A program made the position numbers and the translations under genes. DNA of 53,857 bases from Chloroflexota bacterium (GTDB taxonomy: Bacteria > Chloroflexota > Limnocylindria > Limnocylindrales > CSP1-4): positions 842-54,698 of the forward strand of contig PLMA01000034.1 of NCBI GenBank assembly GCA_003141455.1. The letters are read 5' to 3'. Below the pieces are notes generated by a model that was not told the origin of the DNA, ran no database searches, and saw only the letters and a program-made list of their open reading frames with translations. This document shows positions 1 through 9,117 of the stretch, one piece after another; the first letter of the stretch is position 1; each line of letters begins with the position of its first letter.

Positions 1-1605
<1,605 letters not shown>

Positions 1606-1665
1606 TCGCAGCGCCGCGTTCCGAGCGCATGGTGTCGGCGTTCAGTACCCTGATGACAAATTCCC

Positions 1666-2979
1666 ATGCCAGGTGCCGCGGTGCTGAGTCTCCCTAGTCT
1701 CCAGTTCAAGCTCTTCGGTTTTCCGGTCGCGATCGGCCTCGATTTCCTGCTGATCGCCGTTCTGTTTGGCTCCGTGCTACCCGGCCAGTATCTGGTCATC
1801 TGGGTGGCGATCCTGGCCGTGTCGATCCTGGTTCACGAGTTGGGTCACGCCTTCGCATTGCGCCGGTATGGCATCACGCCTCAGATCCGGCTCTGGGGCA
1901 TGGGAGGGCTGACCACCTGGGGGTTCGCGCTGCCGCCGCGCAAGACGATCGTGGTCAGCGCCGCCGGGCCGTTGCTCGGCGTCGCGATTGGGCTGGCCGC
2001 CATGCAGGTTGAACCTCGGATGCAGGCCGGCTCGATGGCCGATTGGACGGTCCAGATGGTCGTTTGGGTCAACCTGTACTGGGGACTGCTGAACCTGCTG
2101 CCCATTGCCGCCCTCGACGGCGGCAACATCACCACGAGTGCGTTTGTGCTGGTGCTGGGGCCGAGGGGACGGGTGCCCGGGCTCATCTTCGTGGCCCTGT
2201 CGAGCCTGGTGATCGCTGTCATCGCGTTTGCGATCGGCATCGTCTACCTGGCGGTGATCGTTGCGATATTCGCGCTCCTCAACCCAACGCCCTACCAGGA
2301 GCTGCGCCGCATCCTATCCAGACGAGCCTCCGCCTCGGCTGGAACCGCGCCAGCGTCGTCCGGGACGCGGGCTCGGGACGGACACGCGGGCAGCCGATCC
2401 GTGGCAACCTCCCCGGCCGGGGTGCGCCGCGTCTTCGGCGAGGCATACGTGGAGACGCTGGGGGATCGTGCTCGTGCGGTGGACCTGGACGACCTGGAGA
2501 CCCGTCCGGCGCCGCTCGTCTCGGACGTGGCCGCGATGGTGGCGCGTGGCGACGACGCGGACCTCGCGGCTCGCCTGACCTCCGAGGGGGACCCGCTCAC
2601 GGTCCTCGCCATCGTCGCCAGGGTCGTGGACGGCAGGCGGCTCGGCGGGGTGCTGAAGACGCTGAAGCGGGGAGATGGGCGTGCCGCGGATGGGCTGCTC
2701 AAGCTGCAGGTTGGGCTCTTCGCGCTCGGTCGGTTCGAGGATTCGATCGGTGCGGCCGGCGCGCTCGGCGGCGACGGGAGTGCCGCCAGCGCGTTGCTCG
2801 TAGCCCGCTGCGGCGCTCGAATGGGCGACCGCAAGCTGGTGCGCCAGGGGCTGGAGCGCGCGGTGGCGCTCGGCCACTTGTCTCTCTCCGACGCGGCGCT
2901 GGGTGACATCGCTCGTGTGGGTCCGGACGAGCGGGTGGCCGAACTGTTGACGAGACTGAGGGCGACCCAGACCGCCTGA
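1666..2979 (+). CDS. Site-2 protease family (M50) membrane metallopeptidase
   Basis: This is a predicted intramembrane zinc protease of 437 residues. The zinc-binding HELGH lies at residues 57-61 within a hydrophobic segment, and the third ligand motif LPIAALDGG follows near residue 150, the normal order for M50 proteases. About five to six hydrophobic segments fill residues 15-210. The last ~220 residues form a soluble, Ala/Arg/Gly-rich tail without recognisable PDZ or CBS domains. The start at the ATG has no clear Shine-Dalgarno sequence, and a GTG five codons later is an alternative. Substrates cannot be read from the sequence. The nearby ECF sigma factor with a membrane partner makes regulated intramembrane proteolysis of that partner an attractive but unproven idea. 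Confidence 0.88.
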   Translation: MPGAAVLSLPSLQFKLFGFPVAIGLDFLLIAVLFGSVLPGQYLVIWVAILAVSILVHELGHAFALRRYGITPQIRLWGMGGLTTWGFALPPRKTIVVSAAGPLLGVAIGLAAMQVEPRMQAGSMADWTVQMVVWVNLYWGLLNLLPIAALDGGNITTSAFVLVLGPRGRVPGLIFVALSSLVIAVIAFAIGIVYLAVIVAIFALLNPTPYQELRRILSRRASASAGTAPASSGTRARDGHAGSRSVATSPAGVRRVFGEAYVETLGDRARAVDLDDLETRPAPLVSDVAAMVARGDDADLAARLTSEGDPLTVLAIVARVVDGRRLGGVLKTLKRGDGRAADGLLKLQVGLFALGRFEDSIGAAGALGGDGSAASALLVARCGARMGDRKLVRQGLERAVALGHLSLSDAALGDIARVGPDERVAELLTRLRATQTA

Positions 2980-3033
2980 CCCAAAGCGTCCGCGGCGCGG
3001 GACGGAACCGCCCGCTGCTTCGTCAGTCTGTTC

Positions 3034-3600
3034 ATGATGGAAGCGACCGTCGACAGGGGAATTGATGATGTGCTCGAGCAGGTAGGGGAGGCTCGCACGG
3101 ACGAGCTTGACGAAACTTTCGCCACGCTCTACCGGCAGCGCTACCGCGATGTGTATCGCTACGCGTTGCTGATGCTGAGGCGGGTCGAGGACGCAGAAGA
3201 CGTCTCCGCCGAGGCATTCCATCGAGCCTTTGCGGCCTGGCAAGCCGGCCACGGACCGGAGGGCCAGGCCCTGCCGTGGCTGCTGCTCATCGCCAGGCGG
3301 CTGGTCATCGACCGAGCCCGGCGACGGAGGCTCCTGTCGTGGCTGCCGCTCGGGTCGCTGAGCCCCGCCCATGAACCTTTCCAAGAAGCCGATACCCGCC
3401 GGACGGAGTTCTGGCTCTGGTTCGAGCGGTTCGCTCGTGAGCTGTCGCAAAGGCAGCGTGAAGTCTTGATCCTGCGCTACCAGCGCGACCTGGACGACGA
3501 CCAGATTGGCGAGATCCTGGGGATCTCCACCTCGGCCGTCCGATCGCTTGTAGCGCGAGCCTGCGCAGCCCTGCGCCGCAACCCGGAGATTTGGCAATGA
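3034..3600 (+). CDS. ECF-type RNA polymerase sigma factor
   Basis: This 188-residue sigma-70 family factor has region 2 at about residues 25-95 (LYRQRYRDVYRYALLML, then VEDAEDVSAEAFHRAF for region 2.2) and region 4 at about 130-185 (LSQRQREVLILRYQ, then a helix-turn-helix DDQIGEILGISTSAVRSL). There is no region 1 or 3, as is usual for ECF sigmas. Its stop overlaps the ATG of the next gene in an ATGA, so the two are almost certainly translationally coupled. The partner encodes a single-pass membrane protein and is the likely anti-sigma or sensor. A second in-frame ATG one codon later is an equally possible start. The target regulon cannot be seen. Confidence 0.93.
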   Translation: MMEATVDRGIDDVLEQVGEARTDELDETFATLYRQRYRDVYRYALLMLRRVEDAEDVSAEAFHRAFAAWQAGHGPEGQALPWLLLIARRLVIDRARRRRLLSWLPLGSLSPAHEPFQEADTRRTEFWLWFERFARELSQRQREVLILRYQRDLDDDQIGEILGISTSAVRSLVARACAALRRNPEIWQ

Positions 3601-4757
3601 ACGAGAACCAGCATTCCGACGACGAGATCCTGGATGGAGTGCGCCGCCGAATGGCCGGTGCCGAGCCGCTCATCCCGCAGCCGCCGGAGTTGGGGCCGGC
3701 CTTCACCGAAACCAGCCGGGCCCGCCCGAGGGTGGTTGTACGCAGCCGGCTTGGATTCGGCGGCTTCGCGCCGATGGTCCTGGTCGCGGCGCTTGTGGTG
3801 GTCGCCGTTGGGGTTGGCGTGGGAAGTCAGGCCTTCAACGGAAATGGATCAGCCGGGGCCCCCGCGACCGCCGCAACCCCCGGGCCCTCCGGATCGCCGA
3901 GTTCGCCCAGGAACGAGATCTTCATCTCCTATCAGCTGGTGCATCCGACTGGGACCGAGGTGACCGCTGCCGAATTGGATGCGACCAAGGCGGTCCTCGT
4001 CAAACGAGTCGCCTCCCTGGGGGCTACGGATTACTCGATCAATGAGGCGCCGCCGGATGGGATCACGGTCAGCTTGATGGGCGTCGCCGACAAGAAGGAG
4101 GTCCGGACACTGATCGGCCAGACCGGTCACCTCTCGTTCGTGCCGCTGCCGCCCGAGACCTACGGAACCTCGATCGCCCAAGGTCTGAAGCAGGTGCCGA
4201 CCACAGGCGAAACGATCGACCCGTCGCTGCCGGCGCAGTTCACCGGGGCGGACCTGGACCCGAGCCTCGTGTACCTCCGCGACGACACCGTGACGGGCGG
4301 ATTGTTTGTCATCTTCGGGTTCAAGGAGCCTGCGGCGTCCGCGTTCGAGACATGGTCGGCGCAGCACGTGAGCGACTTCTTCGCGATCGTTCTTGACGGG
4401 AAGGTCCTCTCCGTGCCCTACGTCCAGTCGACGATCGTCGGCGGGAAGGGCGAAATCGCCGGCAACTTCACAGCGCAAAGCGCCCAGGAGCTGGCCACGA
4501 TTCTGCAATCCGGCTGGCTGCCCTACCCGCTTCTCGAGGTCTGGTCATCCGGGCCCGTGGGCTCACCGGATGCAGGTCCGGGCGTACCCGTCCCTTCGGG
4601 CGCGCCGATGGAGTCGGGCGCGCCGATCGCACCCGGGCCCAACGGCTCGTCGTATGCCGACCCGACCGGATCCGTCCCTTCGGGCGTACCCGTCCCTTCG
4701 GGCGCGGCGATCGAGTCGGGCGTGCCGCTCCACTCGGGCGCGCCGAGCGCCCCATAG
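3597..4757 (+). CDS. Single-pass membrane protein with SecD P1-like outer domain (putative ECF anti-sigma/sensor)
   Basis: This is a 386-residue protein starting at the ATG that overlaps the sigma-factor stop. Residues 1-55 are predicted cytoplasmic, 58-78 form one membrane helix, and the rest should lie outside. The outer part resembles the first periplasmic domain of SecD: an N-terminal piece (VLVKRVASLGATDYSI, then QTGHLSFVPLP) and a head subdomain (FAIVLDGKVLSVPYVQS, then GGKGEIAGNFTAQSAQELATILQSG). SecD's twelve-helix export module and D1 motif are absent, so it is not a secretion motor. The last ~60 residues are a Pro/Ser/Gly/Ala repeat (PSGAP, ESGAP, PSGVP). The cytoplasmic part has no recognisable zinc-type anti-sigma motif. 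The anti-sigma role is inferred only from overlap and topology. Confidence 0.75.
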   Translation: MNENQHSDDEILDGVRRRMAGAEPLIPQPPELGPAFTETSRARPRVVVRSRLGFGGFAPMVLVAALVVVAVGVGVGSQAFNGNGSAGAPATAATPGPSGSPSSPRNEIFISYQLVHPTGTEVTAAELDATKAVLVKRVASLGATDYSINEAPPDGITVSLMGVADKKEVRTLIGQTGHLSFVPLPPETYGTSIAQGLKQVPTTGETIDPSLPAQFTGADLDPSLVYLRDDTVTGGLFVIFGFKEPAASAFETWSAQHVSDFFAIVLDGKVLSVPYVQSTIVGGKGEIAGNFTAQSAQELATILQSGWLPYPLLEVWSSGPVGSPDAGPGVPVPSGAPMESGAPIAPGPNGSSYADPTGSVPSGVPVPSGAAIESGVPLHSGAPSAP

Positions 4758-4788
4758 CGTCTCCCTCCGCCGTCGCCAGCTCGTAACT

Positions 4789-6111
4789 TCAGGCCCTCTC
4801 CAGGAGGGAGGGGCTTTCCGAAGCCACCGTGGCAGCCGCCAGCGTCGCCTCGTCGGCGCGCACGACTGCCACGGTTTCCTTGTCGGTGCTCCGGAACCAG
4901 GTCCAGAGCAGGGCCGTGGCGATCGTGTACAGCACGATGATGGTCACGAAGTCCACGGCGAAGGCCGCCGTGAACGAAAGCCAGGCGTGCAGCAGGCCGT
5001 AGTACAGCGGGGCGATCGTCCACCCGAGAGACCACAGCAGCGTCATACCGGCGGACAGCGTGGCTCGCTCCGCCGGGGAGATACGCTCCATCGCGAACGC
5101 ATCGAAGATCGGGCTGCCGGCGTTCATCAGCGAGTTGCGAACGGCCAGGGCGACGACCACGGTCCACAGCACCGGTGAGAAACCCAGCACGACGAGGAAC
5201 GGGATGCTGGCTGCCTGCACCAGCACGATGGATCCGATACGACCCAACCGGCGGGCTAGGGCCGGCTGGGCCAGGATCGCCGCCGCGGTGCCAAGGCTGG
5301 TCACGGCAAAGATCGCGTTCACCTCGGTGAGGCCCAAGCTGAACTTGTTCTCCATGAAGACGTTCAGGAAGGGGATCAGCTGGCCCGCACCCAGAGATGT
5401 CAGGAACCCCGGCAGCAGCAGCCGGAAGAAGAGGCCCCGATCCAGGATGACGATGCCGAATCGGCCCGCCCCGGCGGCCGGCATTCGATCGGCCGGCGGC
5501 CTGTCGCTGGTGAGCAGCCACACGGTTCCAAGGGAAAGGACGCCCAGTGTGGCCACTCCGGTCAGAAGGATCTGGTAGGGGGCCGCAGCCGAGCCGAGGT
5601 TCAGGCGAGCGGCGATTGCGGGGGCCAGGGCGCCGCCTGCGAGGGCGGCCACCAGGCCTGTGAGGAACCCTATGGCGGACCAGATGGCGAAATACTCGTT
5701 GCGCTGGTCAGGGCGGGTGTGCTCCGCGATGAATGGGATCTGGACGACGCTGACCGCCATCGACCCGGCACCGAGCGCGGCCACTCCCACGAAAAGCAGC
5801 GGCAACTGGCCGGGCAGAAACGCGAAGAGCGCGACTGCCACCAGGGCCATGCCCGCGGCCATCACGCTGCGTCGCCCGAACCTGTCGGAGAGCGCGCTGG
5901 CCGGGAAGGCCATCAGAACGCCTGCCAGCGAGTAGGCAGGCAACAGCCAGGCGATCGTCCACCCCAGTCCGATCGCCTCCAGGTAGAGGTTGAAGTCGAT
6001 CCAGTAGAGGCTGATCGCCGCCCCAAAGACGACCGTGGTCAGCAGGAAGATGCGCGCGTCGCGGCTAAAGCCGGTGAAGCTGCGGATGTAGCGCGAGATG
6101 GCGCCTGCCAC
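4789..6111 (-). CDS. MFS transporter, probable drug/metabolite exporter
   Basis: This 440-residue polytopic protein has about 12 hydrophobic segments. The major-facilitator loop between helices 2 and 3 (ALSDRFGRRSVM) is intact, and the protein has the usual two-half layout. It is preceded by a small gene and an ArsR-type regulator, all on the same strand. A copy of the same inverted repeat found before the regulator lies upstream of the small gene (6388-6405), so this transporter is a probable target of that regulator. The substrate is unknown. The start is a GTG with GGAG a few bases upstream; no better start is evident. It ends convergently, 31 nt from the SecD-like gene, without a clear terminator. 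Confidence 0.9.
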   Translation of the reverse strand: MAGAISRYIRSFTGFSRDARIFLLTTVVFGAAISLYWIDFNLYLEAIGLGWTIAWLLPAYSLAGVLMAFPASALSDRFGRRSVMAAGMALVAVALFAFLPGQLPLLFVGVAALGAGSMAVSVVQIPFIAEHTRPDQRNEYFAIWSAIGFLTGLVAALAGGALAPAIAARLNLGSAAAPYQILLTGVATLGVLSLGTVWLLTSDRPPADRMPAAGAGRFGIVILDRGLFFRLLLPGFLTSLGAGQLIPFLNVFMENKFSLGLTEVNAIFAVTSLGTAAAILAQPALARRLGRIGSIVLVQAASIPFLVVLGFSPVLWTVVVALAVRNSLMNAGSPIFDAFAMERISPAERATLSAGMTLLWSLGWTIAPLYYGLLHAWLSFTAAFAVDFVTIIVLYTIATALLWTWFRSTDKETVAVVRADEATLAAATVASESPSLLERA

Positions 6112-6132
6112 TGTCTCCGCGAGACCTCTTGC

Positions 6133-6348
6133 TCAGTGGGCGGAGTCGAAAAGGTTGCGCTCTTCCTCGCACAGGCTACGCCCCACGACGATCAGGAGCG
6201 CTCCTATCCGGAGGTGGAGTCCGCGGATCCGGTACGTGCCTGAGCCCGCTCTCCTGCGGGTCGCTCGGTAGGCGGCAGCCTCGGCGCGGAGCTCGGCCTG
6301 CCGCTGGGCTATGTACGTTGATCGCTGTTCCGGCGTGTCAGGCCACAT
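6133..6348 (-). CDS. Small basic protein with amphipathic/hydrophobic C-terminal segment
   Basis: This is a 71-residue protein lying 21 nt upstream of the MFS gene on the same strand. It has an N-terminal helix rich in Arg, Glu and Ala (RQAELRAEAAAYRATRR), then RIRGLHLRIGALLIVVGRSL near the C terminus. The latter could lie on or in the membrane. A similar layout, a charged helix followed by an Arg-Leu-Gly-rich amphipathic stretch, occurs in the 64-residue protein at 19570-19764, also beside a transporter. I do not recognise a named family. Expression with the MFS gene is inferred from spacing. Confidence is moderate because of size, but the codon use looks coding. Confidence 0.55.
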   Translation of the reverse strand: MWPDTPEQRSTYIAQRQAELRAEAAAYRATRRRAGSGTYRIRGLHLRIGALLIVVGRSLCEEERNLFDSAH

Positions 6349-6387
6349 TTGTCGAGTACTCCAGTGTTAGTAATCTGAATGACATGT

Positions 6388-6405
6388 GTTAGCTGGGCAT
6401 CTAAC
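6388..6405. promoter_or_regulatory. Putative ArsR-family operator (GTTAG-N8-CTAAC), copy upstream of MFS unit
   Basis: GTTAG (6388-6392) and CTAAC (6401-6405) form an inverted repeat with an 8-nt gap. The arms and gap match the repeat at 7555-7572 before the ArsR-type gene. Another TGTTAG lies at 6365-6370. The site is 40 nt upstream of the small gene that precedes the MFS gene, as expected for a repressor site. Confidence 0.55.
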
Positions 6406-6443
6406 CCGGGAAGGTTTGGCATCGGTCATGGCAATCCTCTGGG

Positions 6444-7532
6444 TCAGTGCGCCAGGTAGGCGCGAAGCTCCACGCCGGCCTCCTCGGCACGGTCGCGGCG
6501 AAGGCTGTAGTAGGTCATGTTGCCCTCATTGGTGACCGTGACCAGGCCGGCGCTTCGGAGCAAGGCCAGGTGGTGCTTGATCGTCGGTTTGCTGAGATCG
6601 AGCTCGTTGGCGATCTCCGTAAGGTAGCGGTCGCCTTCGGCCAGGAGCTTCAGGATGCGCAGGCGGCTCTCGTCGCCCAGGGCGCGGTAGAGGCGAATGG
6701 TCGAAGTGGGGGGAGTCAGCCGGTCAGCCGATCCGAGCGACGAGTCGGCGATGGGATAGCAGATCAGCTGTACGTCGCCGACTTTGGTGAGCGTGTTGTA
6801 CGGGCGTCCGAAGTAGTTGGGAGCCATGACGATGCGGCGGATCCGCTGCTCGGGGACGATCCGGACCCCGTTGGTTGCTCGCTCGACGAAACCGAGGGGG
6901 TCGCCGGCGATGTCGTCGCCGCGGCGGGCGGCCACGTCGCGGTCGAGCATTCGAGCGATGCGGCCTTCGATCGGTTCGTACCGAGGCAACCAAATGTGAA
7001 CGATCCGCCTGGCTGCCGGGGCCAGATCCGTGATCGATCCAGTGAGGACAGCGTGGCCGTTGGTCGACTCGAGGCGGGCCTGGAGGTCCCTGAAGGCCTC
7101 CTGGTCGCCATCGACCGCGCGGCGAGTGACGGCGCCGAGATCGGCGTCTTCCAGCAGTTCACCCGCCATGATCTCGGTCAACTCCTGATCGGAGAGCGCG
7201 TCGATTGCCTGGACGACGTCTCGAGCAGTGCGGATCTCCGGTCGGCCCACGAGCATGCGGCCGATCTCGGGGACGAAGCCGATGCAGGCCGAGGCGCTTT
7301 CGTCTTCGTCTATCTCCGCCTTGAGCGCCGTGCGCGACCCCTCCAGCCACTTGCGGTCTTCCGCCAGGATGTCGTCCAGCTCGCCATACTCGTTGCAGGT
7401 GCTAACGAGGAAGTCGTACCCGGTCCGCGCATCGAGCTCAACAACCGGCAGCTGGGCAGCCGCGATCCCCGGGCGGACGAGGCCGGTCTGCCTCTGGGGA
7501 TTGGCTCGGCTGGGGTTCCGGATGGCGGCCAT
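6444..7532 (-). CDS. ArsR-family transcriptional regulator with long N-terminal domain
   Basis: This 362-residue DNA-binding regulator carries its winged helix-turn-helix at the C terminus, about residues 275-350: LYRALGDESRLRILKLLAEG, then LDLSKPTIKHHLALLRSAGL and the wing NEGNMTYYSLR. No metal-binding ELCVCDL-type cysteine motif is present, so it is probably not an arsenic or cadmium sensor. The N-terminal ~270 residues resemble the large ligand-side domain seen in long ArsR-like proteins of Actinobacteria and Chloroflexota; its ligand is unknown. The ATG two codons after an upstream GTG is preferred because AGAGG lies 10 nt before it. An inverted repeat immediately upstream suggests autoregulation, and a matching site before the small-protein/MFS unit suggests control of export. 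Confidence 0.88.
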   Translation of the reverse strand: MAAIRNPSRANPQRQTGLVRPGIAAAQLPVVELDARTGYDFLVSTCNEYGELDDILAEDRKWLEGSRTALKAEIDEDESASACIGFVPEIGRMLVGRPEIRTARDVVQAIDALSDQELTEIMAGELLEDADLGAVTRRAVDGDQEAFRDLQARLESTNGHAVLTGSITDLAPAARRIVHIWLPRYEPIEGRIARMLDRDVAARRGDDIAGDPLGFVERATNGVRIVPEQRIRRIVMAPNYFGRPYNTLTKVGDVQLICYPIADSSLGSADRLTPPTSTIRLYRALGDESRLRILKLLAEGDRYLTEIANELDLSKPTIKHHLALLRSAGLVTVTNEGNMTYYSLRRDRAEEAGVELRAYLAH

Positions 7533-7544
7533 TGCCACTTCGCC

Positions 7545-7576
7545 TCTAACTCATGTTAGATGGAAAACTAACATGA
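7545..7576. promoter_or_regulatory. Inverted-repeat operator upstream of the ArsR-type gene
   Basis: TCATGTTAG (7551-7559), eight bases, then CTAACATGA (7568-7576) form a perfect 9-bp inverted repeat. A third half-site overlaps it: TCTAAC (7545-7550) pairs with GTTAGA (7555-7560). The array ends 13 nt before the regulator's ATG, so a bound repressor could block its transcription. Confidence 0.65.
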
Positions 7577-7779
7577 TCCTCTAGCCCAGGTCAACTGGCT
7601 GCGTCGCAAACTGGAGCGATGGGCGGAGGCGATGGTCCGATCGCCTGACGGGGCGCGCAGACATTTCACAACGGGTGGACCTCCTCACGGGGAGCGGCGA
7701 GCCGCGGCCGGTACAATGCCTCCACCCGCGCATGCGCCCGTGACGCGAGCCCCGCCACACCCGTGAGGAATTGGACCGC

Positions 7780-9117
7780 ATGACCGTCCCGAGCGTCAGG
7801 TTCACAGACGAACGCCTCTCCAACGGCCTTCGCCTGATCATCTCGGAAGACCACCTGGCGCCGATCGTGGCGATCAACATCTGGTACAACGTCGGCTCCA
7901 AGCACGAGGTGGCGGGCAAGACCGGTTTCGCGCATCTCTTCGAGCACGTCATGTTCCAGGGCTCGCGCGACGTGGCCAAGACCGAGCACATGGCTCTGGT
8001 GCAGGCCGCGGGCGGCACGATGAACGGGACGACGTGGCTGGACCGGACGAACTACTTCGAGACGATGCCGAGCCACCAGCTCGAGCTGGCGCTGTGGCTC
8101 GAGGCGGACCGCATGGCGACCCTCCTGGATGCGCTGAACCAGGAGAACCTGGACAACCAGCGCGACGTCGTCAAGAACGAGAAGCGGTCCTCGTACGACA
8201 ACCGGCCCTATGGCGACTGGTTCCACAAGCTGCAGGCGCACCTCTTCCCGGCGGAGCATCCGTACCATCACCCCACGATCGGGTCGATGGAGGATCTGGA
8301 CGCCGCGTCGCTGGAGGACGTGGCCGCTTTCTTCCGAACCTACTACGCCCCCAACAATGCGGTCCTCTCCGTCGTGGGGGACGTGGATCCGGCGCAGGCG
8401 CGAGCCTGGGTGGAGCGTTACTTCGGCGCCATTCCGGCAAACGCGGCTATCCCACCACTCGCCGACATGAGCCTCCCTCCGGTGTTGGGCGCCGAGTCTC
8501 GAGAGGTGGTGCAGGACCGGGTTCCGCTGCCGCGCCATTTCTTCGGCTTCCGGGCGCCCTGCCTGGGAGACACCCGCTTTGACGCTCTTGAGGTTGCCGC
8601 GCAGATCCTCGCCGGCGGGAAGGGGAGCCGGCTCTACCGGCGCCTGGTGCGAGACGAGAAGATCGCCCAGGACGTTGCCTTCTTCTCGCTGGGACTTGTC
8701 GGCGGAGCGTCGATCGCGGCCGGTCAGGCCACCGTTCGGCCGGGCGTAGACCCGGCATTGGTGGAGCGCGCATTCGAGGAGGAGTTGGAGCGGCTGGGAC
8801 GGGAGCCGGTCACGGACGATGAGCTGGCTCGGGCCCACGCCCTCATCGAGACATACGAGCTGGAGGCTCTGCAGCGGGTCGACGAGCGAGCCGATCGGCT
8901 GTCCATGTATGCCACGTTGCTCGACGATCCGGAGATGATCAACCGCCAGCTCGGCCGGTACCTGGCGGTCGGTAAGGCCGAAATCCTGGCTGCTGCCGCG
9001 GAGGTGCTCCGTCCGGAGAACCGGGTCGTGCTGACCTACGTACCCGCCACCGAGGCGGGGGATGGCACCACCGACGGCACTACCTACGGCACTACCGACG
9101 AGGAGACGGCGGCATGA
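7780..9117 (+). CDS. M16 family zinc metallopeptidase (catalytic subunit)
   Basis: This is a 445-residue pitrilysin-type peptidase. The inverted zinc motif HLFEH is encoded at 7933-7947, with the downstream Glu in VVKNEKRSSYDN supplying the third ligand. The two homologous halves usual for M16B are present, followed by a Thr/Asp/Gly-rich tail. The ATG start is chosen because GAGGA lies 10 nt upstream; a TTG three codons earlier is too close to that site. A TACAAT hexamer at 7712-7717 could be the -10 element. The stop overlaps the start of the next M16 gene (ATGA), and the pair probably forms the active/inactive heterodimer typical of bacterial M16B proteases. There is no signal peptide, so a cytoplasmic location is likely. 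Confidence 0.93.
   Translation: MTVPSVRFTDERLSNGLRLIISEDHLAPIVAINIWYNVGSKHEVAGKTGFAHLFEHVMFQGSRDVAKTEHMALVQAAGGTMNGTTWLDRTNYFETMPSHQLELALWLEADRMATLLDALNQENLDNQRDVVKNEKRSSYDNRPYGDWFHKLQAHLFPAEHPYHHPTIGSMEDLDAASLEDVAAFFRTYYAPNNAVLSVVGDVDPAQARAWVERYFGAIPANAAIPPLADMSLPPVLGAESREVVQDRVPLPRHFFGFRAPCLGDTRFDALEVAAQILAGGKGSRLYRRLVRDEKIAQDVAFFSLGLVGGASIAAGQATVRPGVDPALVERAFEEELERLGREPVTDDELARAHALIETYELEALQRVDERADRLSMYATLLDDPEMINRQLGRYLAVGKAEILAAAAEVLRPENRVVLTYVPATEAGDGTTDGTTYGTTDEETAA

Noticed and set aside
3597-4757. True SecD translocase subunit
   Set aside because: It has only one membrane helix and lacks the transmembrane export module; only the outer P1-like region is shared.
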